64,000 nt of DNA from Candidatus Phytoplasma australiense (lineage in GTDB: Bacteria; Bacillota_I; Bacilli_A; Acholeplasmatales; Acholeplasmataceae): positions 62,001 to 126,000 of the forward strand of contig AM422018.1 of the NCBI GenBank assembly GCA_000069925.1, given 5' to 3'. The notes beneath the pieces are model-generated. The model worked only from the letters and a program-made list of their open reading frames with translations. It made no database searches and was not told where the DNA came from. Shown here piece after piece: positions 54,012-62,265 of this stretch. Every line of letters starts with the position of its first letter. Position 1 is the stretch's first letter. A program made the translations under genes and the position numbers.

Positions 54012-54923
54012 ATGACTTTGAGGCACATTTCAGTTTTAAAAGAAGAAGCTATTTCTTTTTTAAATATTAATCCTAATGGTGTTTATGTTGACGCTACTTT
54101 AGGTCAGGGAGGACATACTTTATCTATTTTAAATCATCTCCAAGATGGTTTTTTATACTCTTTTGATCAAGATTTAAAAGCTTGTTCCGATATTCAAAAG
54201 AAATTAAACCCTAATTGGCCTATTGAAATCATTCATAGTAATTTTTCTAATCTTAAATTAGAATTAGCCAAAAGAAATGTTTTTCAATTAGATGGTATTT
54301 TATTTGATTTAGGGATATCTTCTTGTCAAATTGATGATTCTCAAAGAGGTTTTAGTTATTTGCATAATGCTCCTTTGGATATGAGATTTGATAATAGACA
54401 AAAACTAACAGCCCAAGAAATTGTAAATTTTTATTCTTTTGAGAAATTAAAAAACATTTTTCATATTTATGGTGAAGAAAAAAAGGCAGCTTTGATTGCA
54501 AAACAAATTATTAAAAACCGTCCTTTAAAAACATCTTATGATTTAGTGGCTATAACTGATATGTTTTATAAATATCATAAAGGGCATAGTGCGAAAAAAA
54601 TTTTTCAAGCTTTACGAATTGAAGTTAATCAAGAGTTAGAAGTTTTAAAACAAGCCTTATCCCAAAGTCTTGAATTATTAAAAAAAGACGGTTCCATTGT
54701 TGTTATTAGTTTTCATTCTTTGGAAGATCGTATTGTTAAACATTTTTTTAAAAAAAATAGTGTTTTCGAATTTCCTAAAAAATTACCTATTATGAGTGTT
54801 GATTATCCTCAACCTGCTTTGCGAATTATCACTAAAAAACCTTGTATTCCTAGTGAGGTTGAAATGAAAAATAATCCTCGTAGTATTTCTGCCAAATTAC
54901 GTGCAGCTGTTAAAAATATTTAA
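54012..54923 (+). CDS. rsmH: 16S rRNA (cytosine1402-N4)-methyltransferase
   Basis: 303 residues: [13 protein letters not shown] start, SAM-binding [42 protein letters not shown], and the [15 protein letters not shown] block. Formerly mraW. In most bacteria it starts the division and cell wall cluster; here, as expected for a wall-less cell, none of that cluster follows. AAAAGGAG precedes the ATG. Confidence 0.97.
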   Translation: MTLRHISVLKEEAISFLNINPNGVYVDATLGQGGHTLSILNHLQDGFLYSFDQDLKACSDIQKKLNPNWPIEIIHSNFSNLKLELAKRNVFQLDGILFDLGISSCQIDDSQRGFSYLHNAPLDMRFDNRQKLTAQEIVNFYSFEKLKNIFHIYGEEKKAALIAKQIIKNRPLKTSYDLVAITDMFYKYHKGHSAKKIFQALRIEVNQELEVLKQALSQSLELLKKDGSIVVISFHSLEDRIVKHFFKKNSVFEFPKKLPIMSVDYPQPALRIITKKPCIPSEVEMKNNPRSISAKLRAAVKNI

Positions 54924-54974
54924 AAAAATATAGTCTTTTGAAATTAGATTTGCTGAATAAAAAAATAGTTTTTT

Positions 54975-55007
54975 CCAAACTACTTATGAATGTAGTTTGG
55001 TTTTTTT
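54975..55007 (+). terminator. Terminator after rsmH
   Basis: CCAAACTAC (54975-54983) and GTAGTTTGG (54992-55000) form a 9-bp stem followed by seven T. Confidence 0.92.
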
Positions 55008-55059
55008 ATTCTTATAAAGAAAAAAAGTTTCAATCATTATCATTTTATTCTTTTTTAAA

Positions 55060-55145
55060 AATGTTTTTTTGAAAAGATACGAAAGTTATTATTTTTTAGT
55101 TTTGGGTACAAAAAAAGACCGACTTAAAAAAAGTCAATCTTAAAG
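55060..55145. repeat. Dispersed intergenic repeat member
   Basis: ATTTTTTAGTTTTGGGTACA and AAAAAAAGACCGACTTAAAA recur at 59230-59275 and, inverted, near 5963-6010. The GACCGACTT/AAGTC pieces keep hairpin potential. Confidence 0.6.
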
Positions 55146-55206
55146 AATTTTTAAAAAACAAAAAAGTGTCCTAATTATTTCATCACTCCAGTTTAGTTCT
55201 AAATTT

Positions 55207-55777
55207 TTTTAAAAATATTCTTTAAAACTAAAAAAATAATAGATAATTTCATATCTTTTCAAATCAACAAAATAAATTAATGAAACTAAAATGTTTTCTT
55301 CAATTTTTCATCGTCCCAAACCAACATCCATTTTTATTTCAACAAGAGACATGTGAAATTAAAAAAATAATCAACCGCTTCCCTTCTTTTTGGAACCATA
55401 AATGGCTATTATCAAAATTAAATAATTTATCACCTTTAAAATATTCTCAATCTTTTAGATAAATATAATAAATATTTTAATTAATGATAAAATCAACCGC
55501 AACCTTTTTAAAAAGAGGTTATTTTACTGTACATTTTTTTAATAAAATGATACAATGAAATGGAAAATAGTTTTAATTTTTCTTTTTATGCCGCGTTTTT
55601 ATCATTTCTTACCCCTCATATATTGTAAAAGGTTTAAAAATTATAAAAAATGTCTTTTGAAACGAACAAAATATTAAAAAACTTATGGACGATTTTAGTT
55701 TAATTAATTTATTTTGTTGATTTGAAAAGATATGAAATTATCTATTATTTTTTTAGTTTTAAAGAATATTTTTAAAA
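55207..55777. mobile_element. IS3 scar enclosed by an 86-bp inverted repeat
   Basis: Arms 55207-55292 and 55692-55777 are reverse complements with 85 of 86 positions matching. Between them lies a scar (55312-55462) encoding the last 47 residues of the same IS3 transposase as at 24269-25200 (NQHPFLFQQETCEIKKIINR, FPSFWNHKWLLSKLNNLSPL), then the shared post-gene sequence with AGAGGTTATTTTACTGTACA. The right arm also resembles 25460-25500. No complete gene remains inside. Confidence 0.8.
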
Positions 55778-55872
55778 CAAAAAATGTCTAAAAACAAGGA
55801 ACATCCTAATTTTATATATGTTAGAATATTAATTATATATAATATTTTTAATATTTTATGGAGGAAATAAAA

Positions 55873-56268
55873 ATGAAAAAAATTAATAAATTAGTTAAAT
55901 TAGGTTGTTTTTTTTGTATTCTTTTTCAATCAATTTTTTATTTTTTGCTAATATTTTTATCATCAAAACTTAAAATTTTATATTTTTTAAATTTTAAAAT
56001 TTATTATATAGAAATTTTTGGAAAAGAATATCATTATAGTTTAGAAAACAGTTTATTTAATGAAAATTTTTTAGAATTATTTTTTCAATTATTATATTTA
56101 TTAATTCCTTTTTTCATTTTTTTATATATAAGATTATTTAATTCAAAATCTAATAAGTTTACAAAAATATTTTGTGGTATATATGGTCTTATTTGGGGAT
56201 TGTTTCCGGGTATTTTTATATTATTTGGTTCTTATCAAAAAGAAAGTCATTATTTAGTTTATTTTTAA
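55873..56268 (+). CDS. Small membrane protein, three to four transmembrane segments
   Basis: 131 residues from ATG 55873, which is 7 bases after GGAGG; the ATG at 55858 lies inside that ribosome site. Hydrophobic segments at about 12-35 (FFCILFQSIFYFLLIFL), 75-95 (LFFQLLYLLIPFFIFLYI) and 105-125 (IFCGIYGLIWGLFPGIFILF). Aromatic-rich, no family recognised. Follows directly on the IS3 scar, so it may be accessory. Confidence 0.6.
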   Translation: MKKINKLVKLGCFFCILFQSIFYFLLIFLSSKLKILYFLNFKIYYIEIFGKEYHYSLENSLFNENFLELFFQLLYLLIPFFIFLYIRLFNSKSNKFTKIFCGIYGLIWGLFPGIFILFGSYQKESHYLVYF

Positions 56269-56477
56269 TTTTTTATGTTAGGATTATTAATGACCCTATA
56301 GTGCATGATTTGTTCATACATGGCTTTCATTTCATATTTTCGTTCTCCTTTCGTTTTACTGTTTAGGGTAGGAATCAAAGGCTCTCAGATAATGAGGGCT
56401 TTTAGTTTTTTTAGGGTGCAAAACTTTAAAAATAGTTATAATAAAGGAACAGCCCAGTGTTTTCGAACCCCCCCTCA
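56269..56477. other. Spacer with terminator
   Basis: Terminator-like stem AAAGGCTCTCA (56377-56387) / TGAGGGCTTTT (56393-56403), using G-U pairs, then T. A 21-codon minus frame (MKAMYEQIMHYRVINNPNIK) at 56265-56330 is too short to accept. The rest is AT-rich. Confidence 0.45.
56377..56412 (+). terminator. Terminator-like hairpin
   Basis: 11-bp stem with two or three G-U pairs and a 5-base loop GATAA, followed by a T-rich run (56406-56412). It lies 110 bases after the small membrane protein gene. Confidence 0.55.
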
Positions 56478-56586
56478 TTAACCATTGTTATTAAAATCAG
56501 TTTCTGCAATCATATCATAAACCAAATCTATTTTTTTTAGAGTCTAAAAGTAAAACTTCTAATAAAGTACTTTCGGCTTCAATCAT
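56478..56586 (-). pseudogene. Scar of a third dnaB gene (5' end)
   Basis: Minus strand from ATG 56586 reads MIEAESTLLEVLLLDSKK, then after a one-base shift KIDLVYDMIAETDFNNN. This aligns with the PMU DnaB start (MIEAERALLGTLLLKPEKMD, VVINLVNTNNFSN). Only about 36 codons remain. It shows that a PMU once lay or inserted here. Confidence 0.7.
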
Positions 56587-56737
56587 TAATATCCAAACGT
56601 TTCACTTAAGTTATTTTGCCCCCAAACGGTTTTTTTGTTTTCAAAATGCTTGCATTTTTTGATAAAATATTTATTGTCCACCCGTTTTTGTTTACAAAAA
56701 TTGTTAACCACAAAAAATCATTAGATGGAGGTTTAAC

Positions 56738-58204
56738 ATGGTTAAAACGGAAGGAATGAATAAAATTTTTGCCGCTGAAAAAAGAAATAGAAAATTTTTG
56801 TTAGAAGGAAACTTGTGGAAAGTAATTTTTTATTTTACTTTCCCTATTGTTATTTATTGGGTTTTCCAAAGTATCTCTGATTCCATTGATCTTTTAATTT
56901 TACAAAGAAACCAATTTACTTCACCGAAAATAACTTTTATCAGCCGAGTTCATTTATTAAAAGGTGTTCTTATTCCTTTTGGTATATCTATCGCTACAGG
57001 CGGCGTTATTTTAGTTGGCCGTGCTTATGGAAAAAATAATTTAGATAAAATGCAACTTTATTTAACTAAAACTTTTATTTTATCAATTTTAATAGGCTTA
57101 CTTATTTCATTTTTGTGTATTTTCGTGTTTCAAACTCCTATTTTAGAAAAAATTTTACAAATTAGTTCAGAAAATAAAGTAAATAGCGATCAAAGGCAAT
57201 ATTATAATCTTATTATAATGTCTTTTGTTTGTGTTGTGATTAATACAGTTTTTTTAGCCTTAGAGAGAGCCAAGGGCAACAATAAAATATCTTTGATTTT
57301 AAATTTATTAAATGTTTTTATCAAAATCATTTTATCTTTTGTTTTGTTTTATTCTTTCGACAAACAATCAAGATCTTTGGCGTGGGCAACTTTTATTTCT
57401 AACGCTTTAGTTACTTTATTTGCCCTTTGGTTTTTATTTTTTGATCGCAATAATCCTTTTAAAATTATTTTAAAGAAGTTTCGCTTTGATAAAGTTTTTT
57501 TGAAAAAAATCGCTAAACTAGCAATACCTGTTTGTGCAAGTATTAGTGCTTATAATTTGGGAAAACTAATTGTAAGCATTATTGTGAGAGATTTTTATAA
57601 TGATGGACCTGATCATCTCGATAGTTCTCAAATTGGAGCTAATTTAGTTTTAGCAGTTACTATTAATAATATTTTTTATAATTTATTAAATTCTTTTTCA
57701 GACTCCCAAAACGTTATTATTTCTCAAAATTTAGGACATAATAATCTTAATCGAGTTTTTGAAGCTTTTAAAAAAATTATTTTTTGTATGTGTGTTCTGG
57801 CAACGATAGGTACTTTAATTAATCTTTTTGGTTATAAATTATTTTTACCTTTGTTTCATAACAAAACTTGGGAAGAAATTTCTATTTTCGAAAAAGCAGC
57901 CTTTCGTAAATTATTATTTTTTGAAACAACTAGTTTATGGTTATCTTGTGGCTCTATTATTTTATTTAATTTTTTACTATCTTTTAAAAAAGTTGCTCCT
58001 TCTTTTTATATGAATTTTTTAAGAAGTTTAATACGTATCTTTTTTATTACCTTATTTTCTCATAATTGCTTAAATTGGGGCGTTCTCGGCGTTGGTTTAA
58101 GTATTTTTTTAAGCAATTTAATTTGTTTTATTATTACTTTTGGGATTTTTATCACTTTTTATCTTAAATTAAAACGAGACAAAGTATTTGAACAAGACTT
58201 GTGA
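56738..58204 (+). CDS. MATE-family multidrug exporter
   Basis: 488 residues with about twelve transmembrane helices. The MATE pattern is visible: VIFYFTFPIVIYWVFQSISD in helix 1, GISIATGGVILVGRAYGKNN (helix 2 and the following loop), and the second half starting KKIAKLAIPVCASISAYNLG. Such pumps expel cationic compounds in exchange for Na+ or H+. TGGAGG lies 9 bases before ATG 56738; the second ATG (56756) has no site. Terminator follows. Confidence 0.9.
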   Translation: MVKTEGMNKIFAAEKRNRKFLLEGNLWKVIFYFTFPIVIYWVFQSISDSIDLLILQRNQFTSPKITFISRVHLLKGVLIPFGISIATGGVILVGRAYGKNNLDKMQLYLTKTFILSILIGLLISFLCIFVFQTPILEKILQISSENKVNSDQRQYYNLIIMSFVCVVINTVFLALERAKGNNKISLILNLLNVFIKIILSFVLFYSFDKQSRSLAWATFISNALVTLFALWFLFFDRNNPFKIILKKFRFDKVFLKKIAKLAIPVCASISAYNLGKLIVSIIVRDFYNDGPDHLDSSQIGANLVLAVTINNIFYNLLNSFSDSQNVIISQNLGHNNLNRVFEAFKKIIFCMCVLATIGTLINLFGYKLFLPLFHNKTWEEISIFEKAAFRKLLFFETTSLWLSCGSIILFNFLLSFKKVAPSFYMNFLRSLIRIFFITLFSHNCLNWGVLGVGLSIFLSNLICFIITFGIFITFYLKLKRDKVFEQDL

Positions 58205-58226
58205 TAATACTTAAAACAAATAATTT

Positions 58227-58256
58227 AAAAAAGAGGCCTGCAAAAGTCTCTTTTTT
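58227..58256 (+). terminator. Terminator after the MATE gene
   Basis: AAAAAAGAGGC (58227-58237) pairs with GTCTCTTTTTT (58246-58256), with one G-U pair and a CTGCAAAA loop. Confidence 0.88.
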
Positions 58257-58425
58257 AAAGTTTTTCAAAACTTTTAATTTTTTTCTTCAACCCCCTCAAA
58301 ACAAGTTGTAAAAAAATATTAACCCTAAATTCAAAAAAACACCAAGAAATATTATTTTTTTATTCAAAAATTTAAATTTTTAATTTAAATTAAAAATATT
58401 TATATTTAGAAAATAGGATTTTTTA

Positions 58426-59178
58426 GTGTTTAAAAAAATCATTTATATCATTTTAATAATTATCTTTTTTATTTCAATATTATTTGTATATCATCAAATG
58501 AAACCAACTTCCGAAAATTTAATACCCTCTCAAACAACAAATAATTTATTGCCAGCCAAAAATAAAGTTGCTCTTTTGTCAAAAGCGCAAAGAAAGGTTT
58601 CCTTAAAACAAGATATATGCGTTTATGAACCTTTTGCTAATCCTAATTTAAAATTTTATGATGAAAATCATCAAGAAATTACTAAATTAGCTGATTTTGA
58701 CAACCCTTTGCAACGTTGTCTTTTTTTAAACCAACAAAAAGTAGTTTATGGTGAAAACCAAAAAATATTATCTTCTAGATTTTTGAATCCAGATAATACA
58801 ATAAAATGGGATAGTGATTTGACTTTTAACATGACTTATGATAATGAAAACTATCCTTCAACTAAAAGATCTTTCAATGATAATGGCTCAATCAATTGGC
58901 AATCTCCAAACACTTATGACACTACTTATAATCACTCAAATGGCAGAGTCTCTTCTCAAAAAATGTTTAATCTTGATGGCACAGTTAATTGGCAACACCC
59001 AGATACTTTTGAACGTTTTTTTAATGAATATGGGTTGCGAATTAAAGAAAGACATTTCAAATCAGACGGAACAATTGATTGGGCGAACGAAGAAACTTTC
59101 GACATCAAACTTGATTCCAAAAATAAATTTCTAAAAACAATTTATTTTAATGAAAACGGAGAACCTTTACAAAAATAA
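58426..59178 (+). CDS. Membrane-anchored protein with four DUF2963-like repeats
   Basis: 250 residues from GTG 58426 (TAGGA 10 bases upstream). Residues 3-23 form an N-terminal signal anchor (IIYIILIIIFFISILFVYH), so the body probably faces outside. From residue 120 on, about four repeats of 31 residues are visible, each with an F-x-x-x-G-x-I-x-W turn: NPDNTIKWDSDLTFN, NDNGSINWQSPNTYD, NLDGTVNWQHPDTFE and KSDGTIDWANEETFD. The pattern resembles DUF2963 and MORN-like YwqK repeats. No neighbour suggests a role; a surface interaction function is a guess. Confidence 0.7.
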   Translation: MFKKIIYIILIIIFFISILFVYHQMKPTSENLIPSQTTNNLLPAKNKVALLSKAQRKVSLKQDICVYEPFANPNLKFYDENHQEITKLADFDNPLQRCLFLNQQKVVYGENQKILSSRFLNPDNTIKWDSDLTFNMTYDNENYPSTKRSFNDNGSINWQSPNTYDTTYNHSNGRVSSQKMFNLDGTVNWQHPDTFERFFNEYGLRIKERHFKSDGTIDWANEETFDIKLDSKNKFLKTIYFNENGEPLQK

Positions 59179-60229
59179 TCTTTAATAATTGTAGTTGGCA
59201 AATGTTTTTAGAAAAGATAGAAAAATAATTATTTTTTAGTTTTGAGCGCAAAAAAAGACCGACTAAAAAATAAGTTAGACATTATTTTTTAAAAAATAAA
59301 AAACGTTTTAATTATTTTATCAGACCATTTTTTTCTTGATTGAATGACCAATTATTGGAAGTTGTTTTAAATTGATTTATCGATATTTATTGCAAATGAT
59401 ATGAATTTTTTCCAAATTTGAGACAACTTTTTTGGGTTTTTTCTTGAAAACTTAAAAAAATTTCATAATTGCAAATTTCTTCAAATTAAAATAAGTCTGC
59501 GTTAAATTAAAATAATCAATTTTTAGGATGGTTTTTAATTTCTTTCAATTGAGAATTGTTATTTATTAAAGTTTGTGTCCCAAACTAAACAAATTAATCT
59601 TACAAACTTAAAAACTTAAAAGCATCAAAACTAATAAAATCTATCAAAAGATAAAAGATATTAGTTTACTTGTATCAATAAATCGTAAAAAAACATAATT
59701 TAGACAATTTTTCATATTTTGATATTTTGCGGTTTTTTTTTATTGTTTCTTTATCCAAAAAAAGTATTTATGATTTTTGCATTCTTTGTTTTTTTGGTGT
59801 ATTTGTTTCATGACATGTTTAGTTTTGGTTTGAATTGCTTGTTTATAATTTGTGTAATTCATTAAGTTGGTTGAGCTGTTAGTTTTTTTGGCAAGTCTTT
59901 TTTAAAGATGCCTTTAGAAAAGATAGAAAAATTATTTTTTTTAGTTTTAAAAGTTTTTTCAAAGCCAAAGTTTTTAATTTTGGGTAACAGGTCAATATTA
60001 AATAAAAAAAATAATAATTAATTTTTTGAAGCAAATAAAAAAGTTTTTTGTCGCTCAATTGTTTTTTAGGTGTATAATAAAAGTAATAGTGGACTATTCT
60101 TTAAAGCTTAATTATTATTTAAAAAAAATTATTTCGAGATTTTTTCATAGCATCGCAACTTATTTTTAATTCAATCATTTGTGTGATTTGATAATTATCT
60201 TGAAAAATATCAATATTAAAGGGAATATA
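59179..60229. other. AT-rich spacer with dispersed repeats
   Basis: About 1 kb. GTTTTTAGAAAAGATAGAAAA at 59202 and a related copy at 59910, plus AAAAAAAGACCGACTAAAAA (59250), belong to the dispersed family. TATAAT at 60073-60078 is the likely -10 for nrdF; a TTGTCG 19 bases upstream is a weak -35. No gene. Confidence 0.5.
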
Positions 60230-61264
60230 ATGGAAAAAAAATGGAAAAAAACTTATCAAGGAGCTAATTGGAATCAATTAGAAGATGAATATACTCATTT
60301 TTTTTATGAACAAAATTTAAGTCAGTTTTGGCGTCCTGAAGATATTAGTTTACAAGGCGACCTTGCTGCGTGGAATCATTTGTCTGATGAAGAAAAAACT
60401 ACATACACTAGAAACCTTTTGGTATTAACTTTTTTAGACACGTACCAAGGAGATTTAGGGATTCCTGTGATTGCTAATTCCATGGATGAAAACAAACACC
60501 AAAAAAAAGCTACCCTGAATTTTATGGGAGCTATGGAAAACGCTGTACATGCTAAAAGTTATTCTAATATTTTTACCAGTTATTTAAGTAACGAAGATAT
60601 TAATCAACTTTTTGTTTGGGGTGAAAAACAAGTTAATTTGCAAAACATTATGAAAATTATTTTCCGAGTTTATGAAGATTTAGAATACAATATTTATCTT
60701 AAAAAATATCAATTATCTGAATTTAGTGAATTGCAATACCAAAAAAATCAATGGAAAGCAATGGCAATCTCGGTTTTTTTAGAAACTTGGCTTTTTTATA
60801 GTGGTTTTTATTATCCTTTATATTTTTACGGCCAAGGAAAATTGATGCAAGCAGGCGAAATTATTAATTTAATTATTCGAGATGAAAGCATTCATGGTGT
60901 TTATATCGGCCGTTTAGCCACAGAATTATACCATCTTTTTGATGATGACACAAAAAAAGAATTAAAAACATGGTTAGATGCAACAATGAAGACTTTATAT
61001 AAAGAACAAATGGAATTAGTAAAAGAAGTTTATTCCAAATTAAGTTATTTGGAAGAAGATGTCCAAAAATTTGTTCGTTATAATGCTAATAAAGCTTTAA
61101 TGAATTTGGGATTTGATGCTTTTTTTCCTGAAGAAAACGTAAATCCCGTTGTCCTTAATGGCCTTAATACGGAGACAAAAACCATGGATAATTTTTCCAT
61201 GAAAGGCAACGGTTATCAAAAAATGCTTTCCGAAGCTTTAAAAGATGAAGATTTTTATTTTTAA
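60230..61264 (+). CDS. nrdF: Ribonucleoside-diphosphate reductase beta subunit
   Basis: Provides the radical for reduction of NDPs to dNDPs. 344 residues from ATG 60230 (AAAGGGAA upstream); the upstream extension from 60179 has no site. Metal and radical residues: Asp70 (LDTYQG), Glu103 and His107 (MENAVHAKSY), Tyr111 in HAKSYS, and the IRDESIHG motif of the second half. The pattern fits class Ib NrdF. Catalytic partner NrdE is not in the window. Confidence 0.95.
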   Translation: MEKKWKKTYQGANWNQLEDEYTHFFYEQNLSQFWRPEDISLQGDLAAWNHLSDEEKTTYTRNLLVLTFLDTYQGDLGIPVIANSMDENKHQKKATLNFMGAMENAVHAKSYSNIFTSYLSNEDINQLFVWGEKQVNLQNIMKIIFRVYEDLEYNIYLKKYQLSEFSELQYQKNQWKAMAISVFLETWLFYSGFYYPLYFYGQGKLMQAGEIINLIIRDESIHGVYIGRLATELYHLFDDDTKKELKTWLDATMKTLYKEQMELVKEVYSKLSYLEEDVQKFVRYNANKALMNLGFDAFFPEENVNPVVLNGLNTETKTMDNFSMKGNGYQKMLSEALKDEDFYF

Positions 61265-61349
61265 TTTACTGACATTAGGAAATCCATAACTAAAAAATTA
61301 TAAAACTTCAAGACTTTATTTTATCACTTTCTTATTTTGAATAATGTAT

Positions 61350-61398
61350 AAGGAGAATTTATTATTAATAATTATAATTTAGCAACAAAATCTTTGAC
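61350..61398 (+). promoter_or_regulatory. Ribosome binding site implying a non-AUG start for mscL
   Basis: AAGGAG at 61350-61355 has no ATG, GTG or TTG within reach, but in-frame ATT codons lie at 61361 and 61364. The first conventional start, TTG 61394, is 39 bases away and has no site of its own. Confidence 0.5.
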
Positions 61399-61798
61399 GT
61401 TTTTTCAAGGATTTAAAAATTTTATCACCCGTGGCAATGTAATTAATTTAGCAGTTGCAGTTGTTATAGGTCAATTGTTTTCTAAGATAGTGAGCTCTTT
61501 GGTAGCAGATATTATGATGCCTCCTTTTTCTTTATTGTTTAACGAAACTAAAGGTTTACAAGGTCTAAAATGGTGTATCAAAGAAGACGTTTATATGAAT
61601 TACGGTATTTTTTTGCAAAATATTTTAGAATTCGTTATTTTTTCTTTTGCTATTTATCTGATTTTAACTATTTTTTCAAGAACTAAATTGGAAAAACCTA
61701 AAAGCGAATTAAAACTTATCTTAGAAAGTTTACAAAAAGAAATTACTTTATTACAAGAAATTAAAAACAATTTACAACAAAACAACAACAAGAAGTAA
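61364..61798 (+). CDS. mscL: Large-conductance mechanosensitive channel
   Basis: Opens under membrane tension to relieve hypo-osmotic shock, valuable for a wall-less cell. From TTG 61394 it would have 134 residues (MTFFQGFKNFITRGNVINLA); from ATT 61364 it gains ten residues (start, NNYNLATKS). Family landmarks: RGNVINLAVAVVIGQLFSKI of helix 1, a periplasmic loop, helix 2 at about 70-92 (LEFVIFSFAIYLILTIF), and a Lys/Glu-rich cytoplasmic helix. The ATT start is suggested by the AAGGAG site; family alignment fits either. Terminator follows. Confidence 0.88.
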   Translation: MNNYNLATKSLTFFQGFKNFITRGNVINLAVAVVIGQLFSKIVSSLVADIMMPPFSLLFNETKGLQGLKWCIKEDVYMNYGIFLQNILEFVIFSFAIYLILTIFSRTKLEKPKSELKLILESLQKEITLLQEIKNNLQQNNNKK

Positions 61799-61835
61799 TA
61801 AAAAACCAACCCAAAAGACAAATTTACAATCCAAC

Positions 61836-61862
61836 AAAAAAAGGCTATTAATAGTCTTTTTT
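61836..61862 (+). terminator. Terminator after mscL
   Basis: AAAAAGGCTA pairs with TAGTCTTTTT across a TTAA loop (one G-U pair), T continuing after. Confidence 0.8.
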
Positions 61863-61882
61863 ATTTACTTTTTTATTTTTTT

Positions 61883-62265
61883 AAACTTATTATTTTATTA
61901 AATTTTTTGAATAAAATTAACATGATAATTGAAATATAACAAAGCTTTAATAAAGAAATTACAATTTTAAACTTATTTTAAACCTATTGTTTTATTAAAT
62001 TTTTTGAATAAAATTAACATGATAATCAAAATATCACAAAAATTTTAATAAAGAAATTACAATTTTAAACTTATTTTAAACCTATTGTTTTATTAAATTT
62101 TTTGAATAAAATTAACATGATAATTGAAATATAATAAAGCTTTTAATAAAGAAATTACAATTTTAAACTTATTTTAAACTTATTATTTTATTAAATTTTA
62201 GTAAAATGAATATGATAATCAAAATATCACAAAACTTTTAATAAAGGAATTACAATTTTAAACTT
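61883..62265 (+). repeat. 97-98-bp tandem repeat, four copies, in the ABC gene leader
   Basis: Units begin at the AAAC before 61886, 61983, 62081 and 62179. Each contains TTTTATTAAATTTT, ACATGATAAT and TTTAATAAAGAAATTACAAT. Only the last copy has TTTAATAAAGGAATTACAAT, where GGA creates the ribosome site, and it ends right at the ATG of the ABC gene. The array was thus built by repeated duplication of the gene's own upstream region. Confidence 0.92.

Noticed and set aside
56265-56330. 21-codon minus-strand frame (MKAMYEQIMHYRVINNPNIK)
   Set aside because: Protein-like, but too short and without independent support; it could be a scrap of a lost gene.
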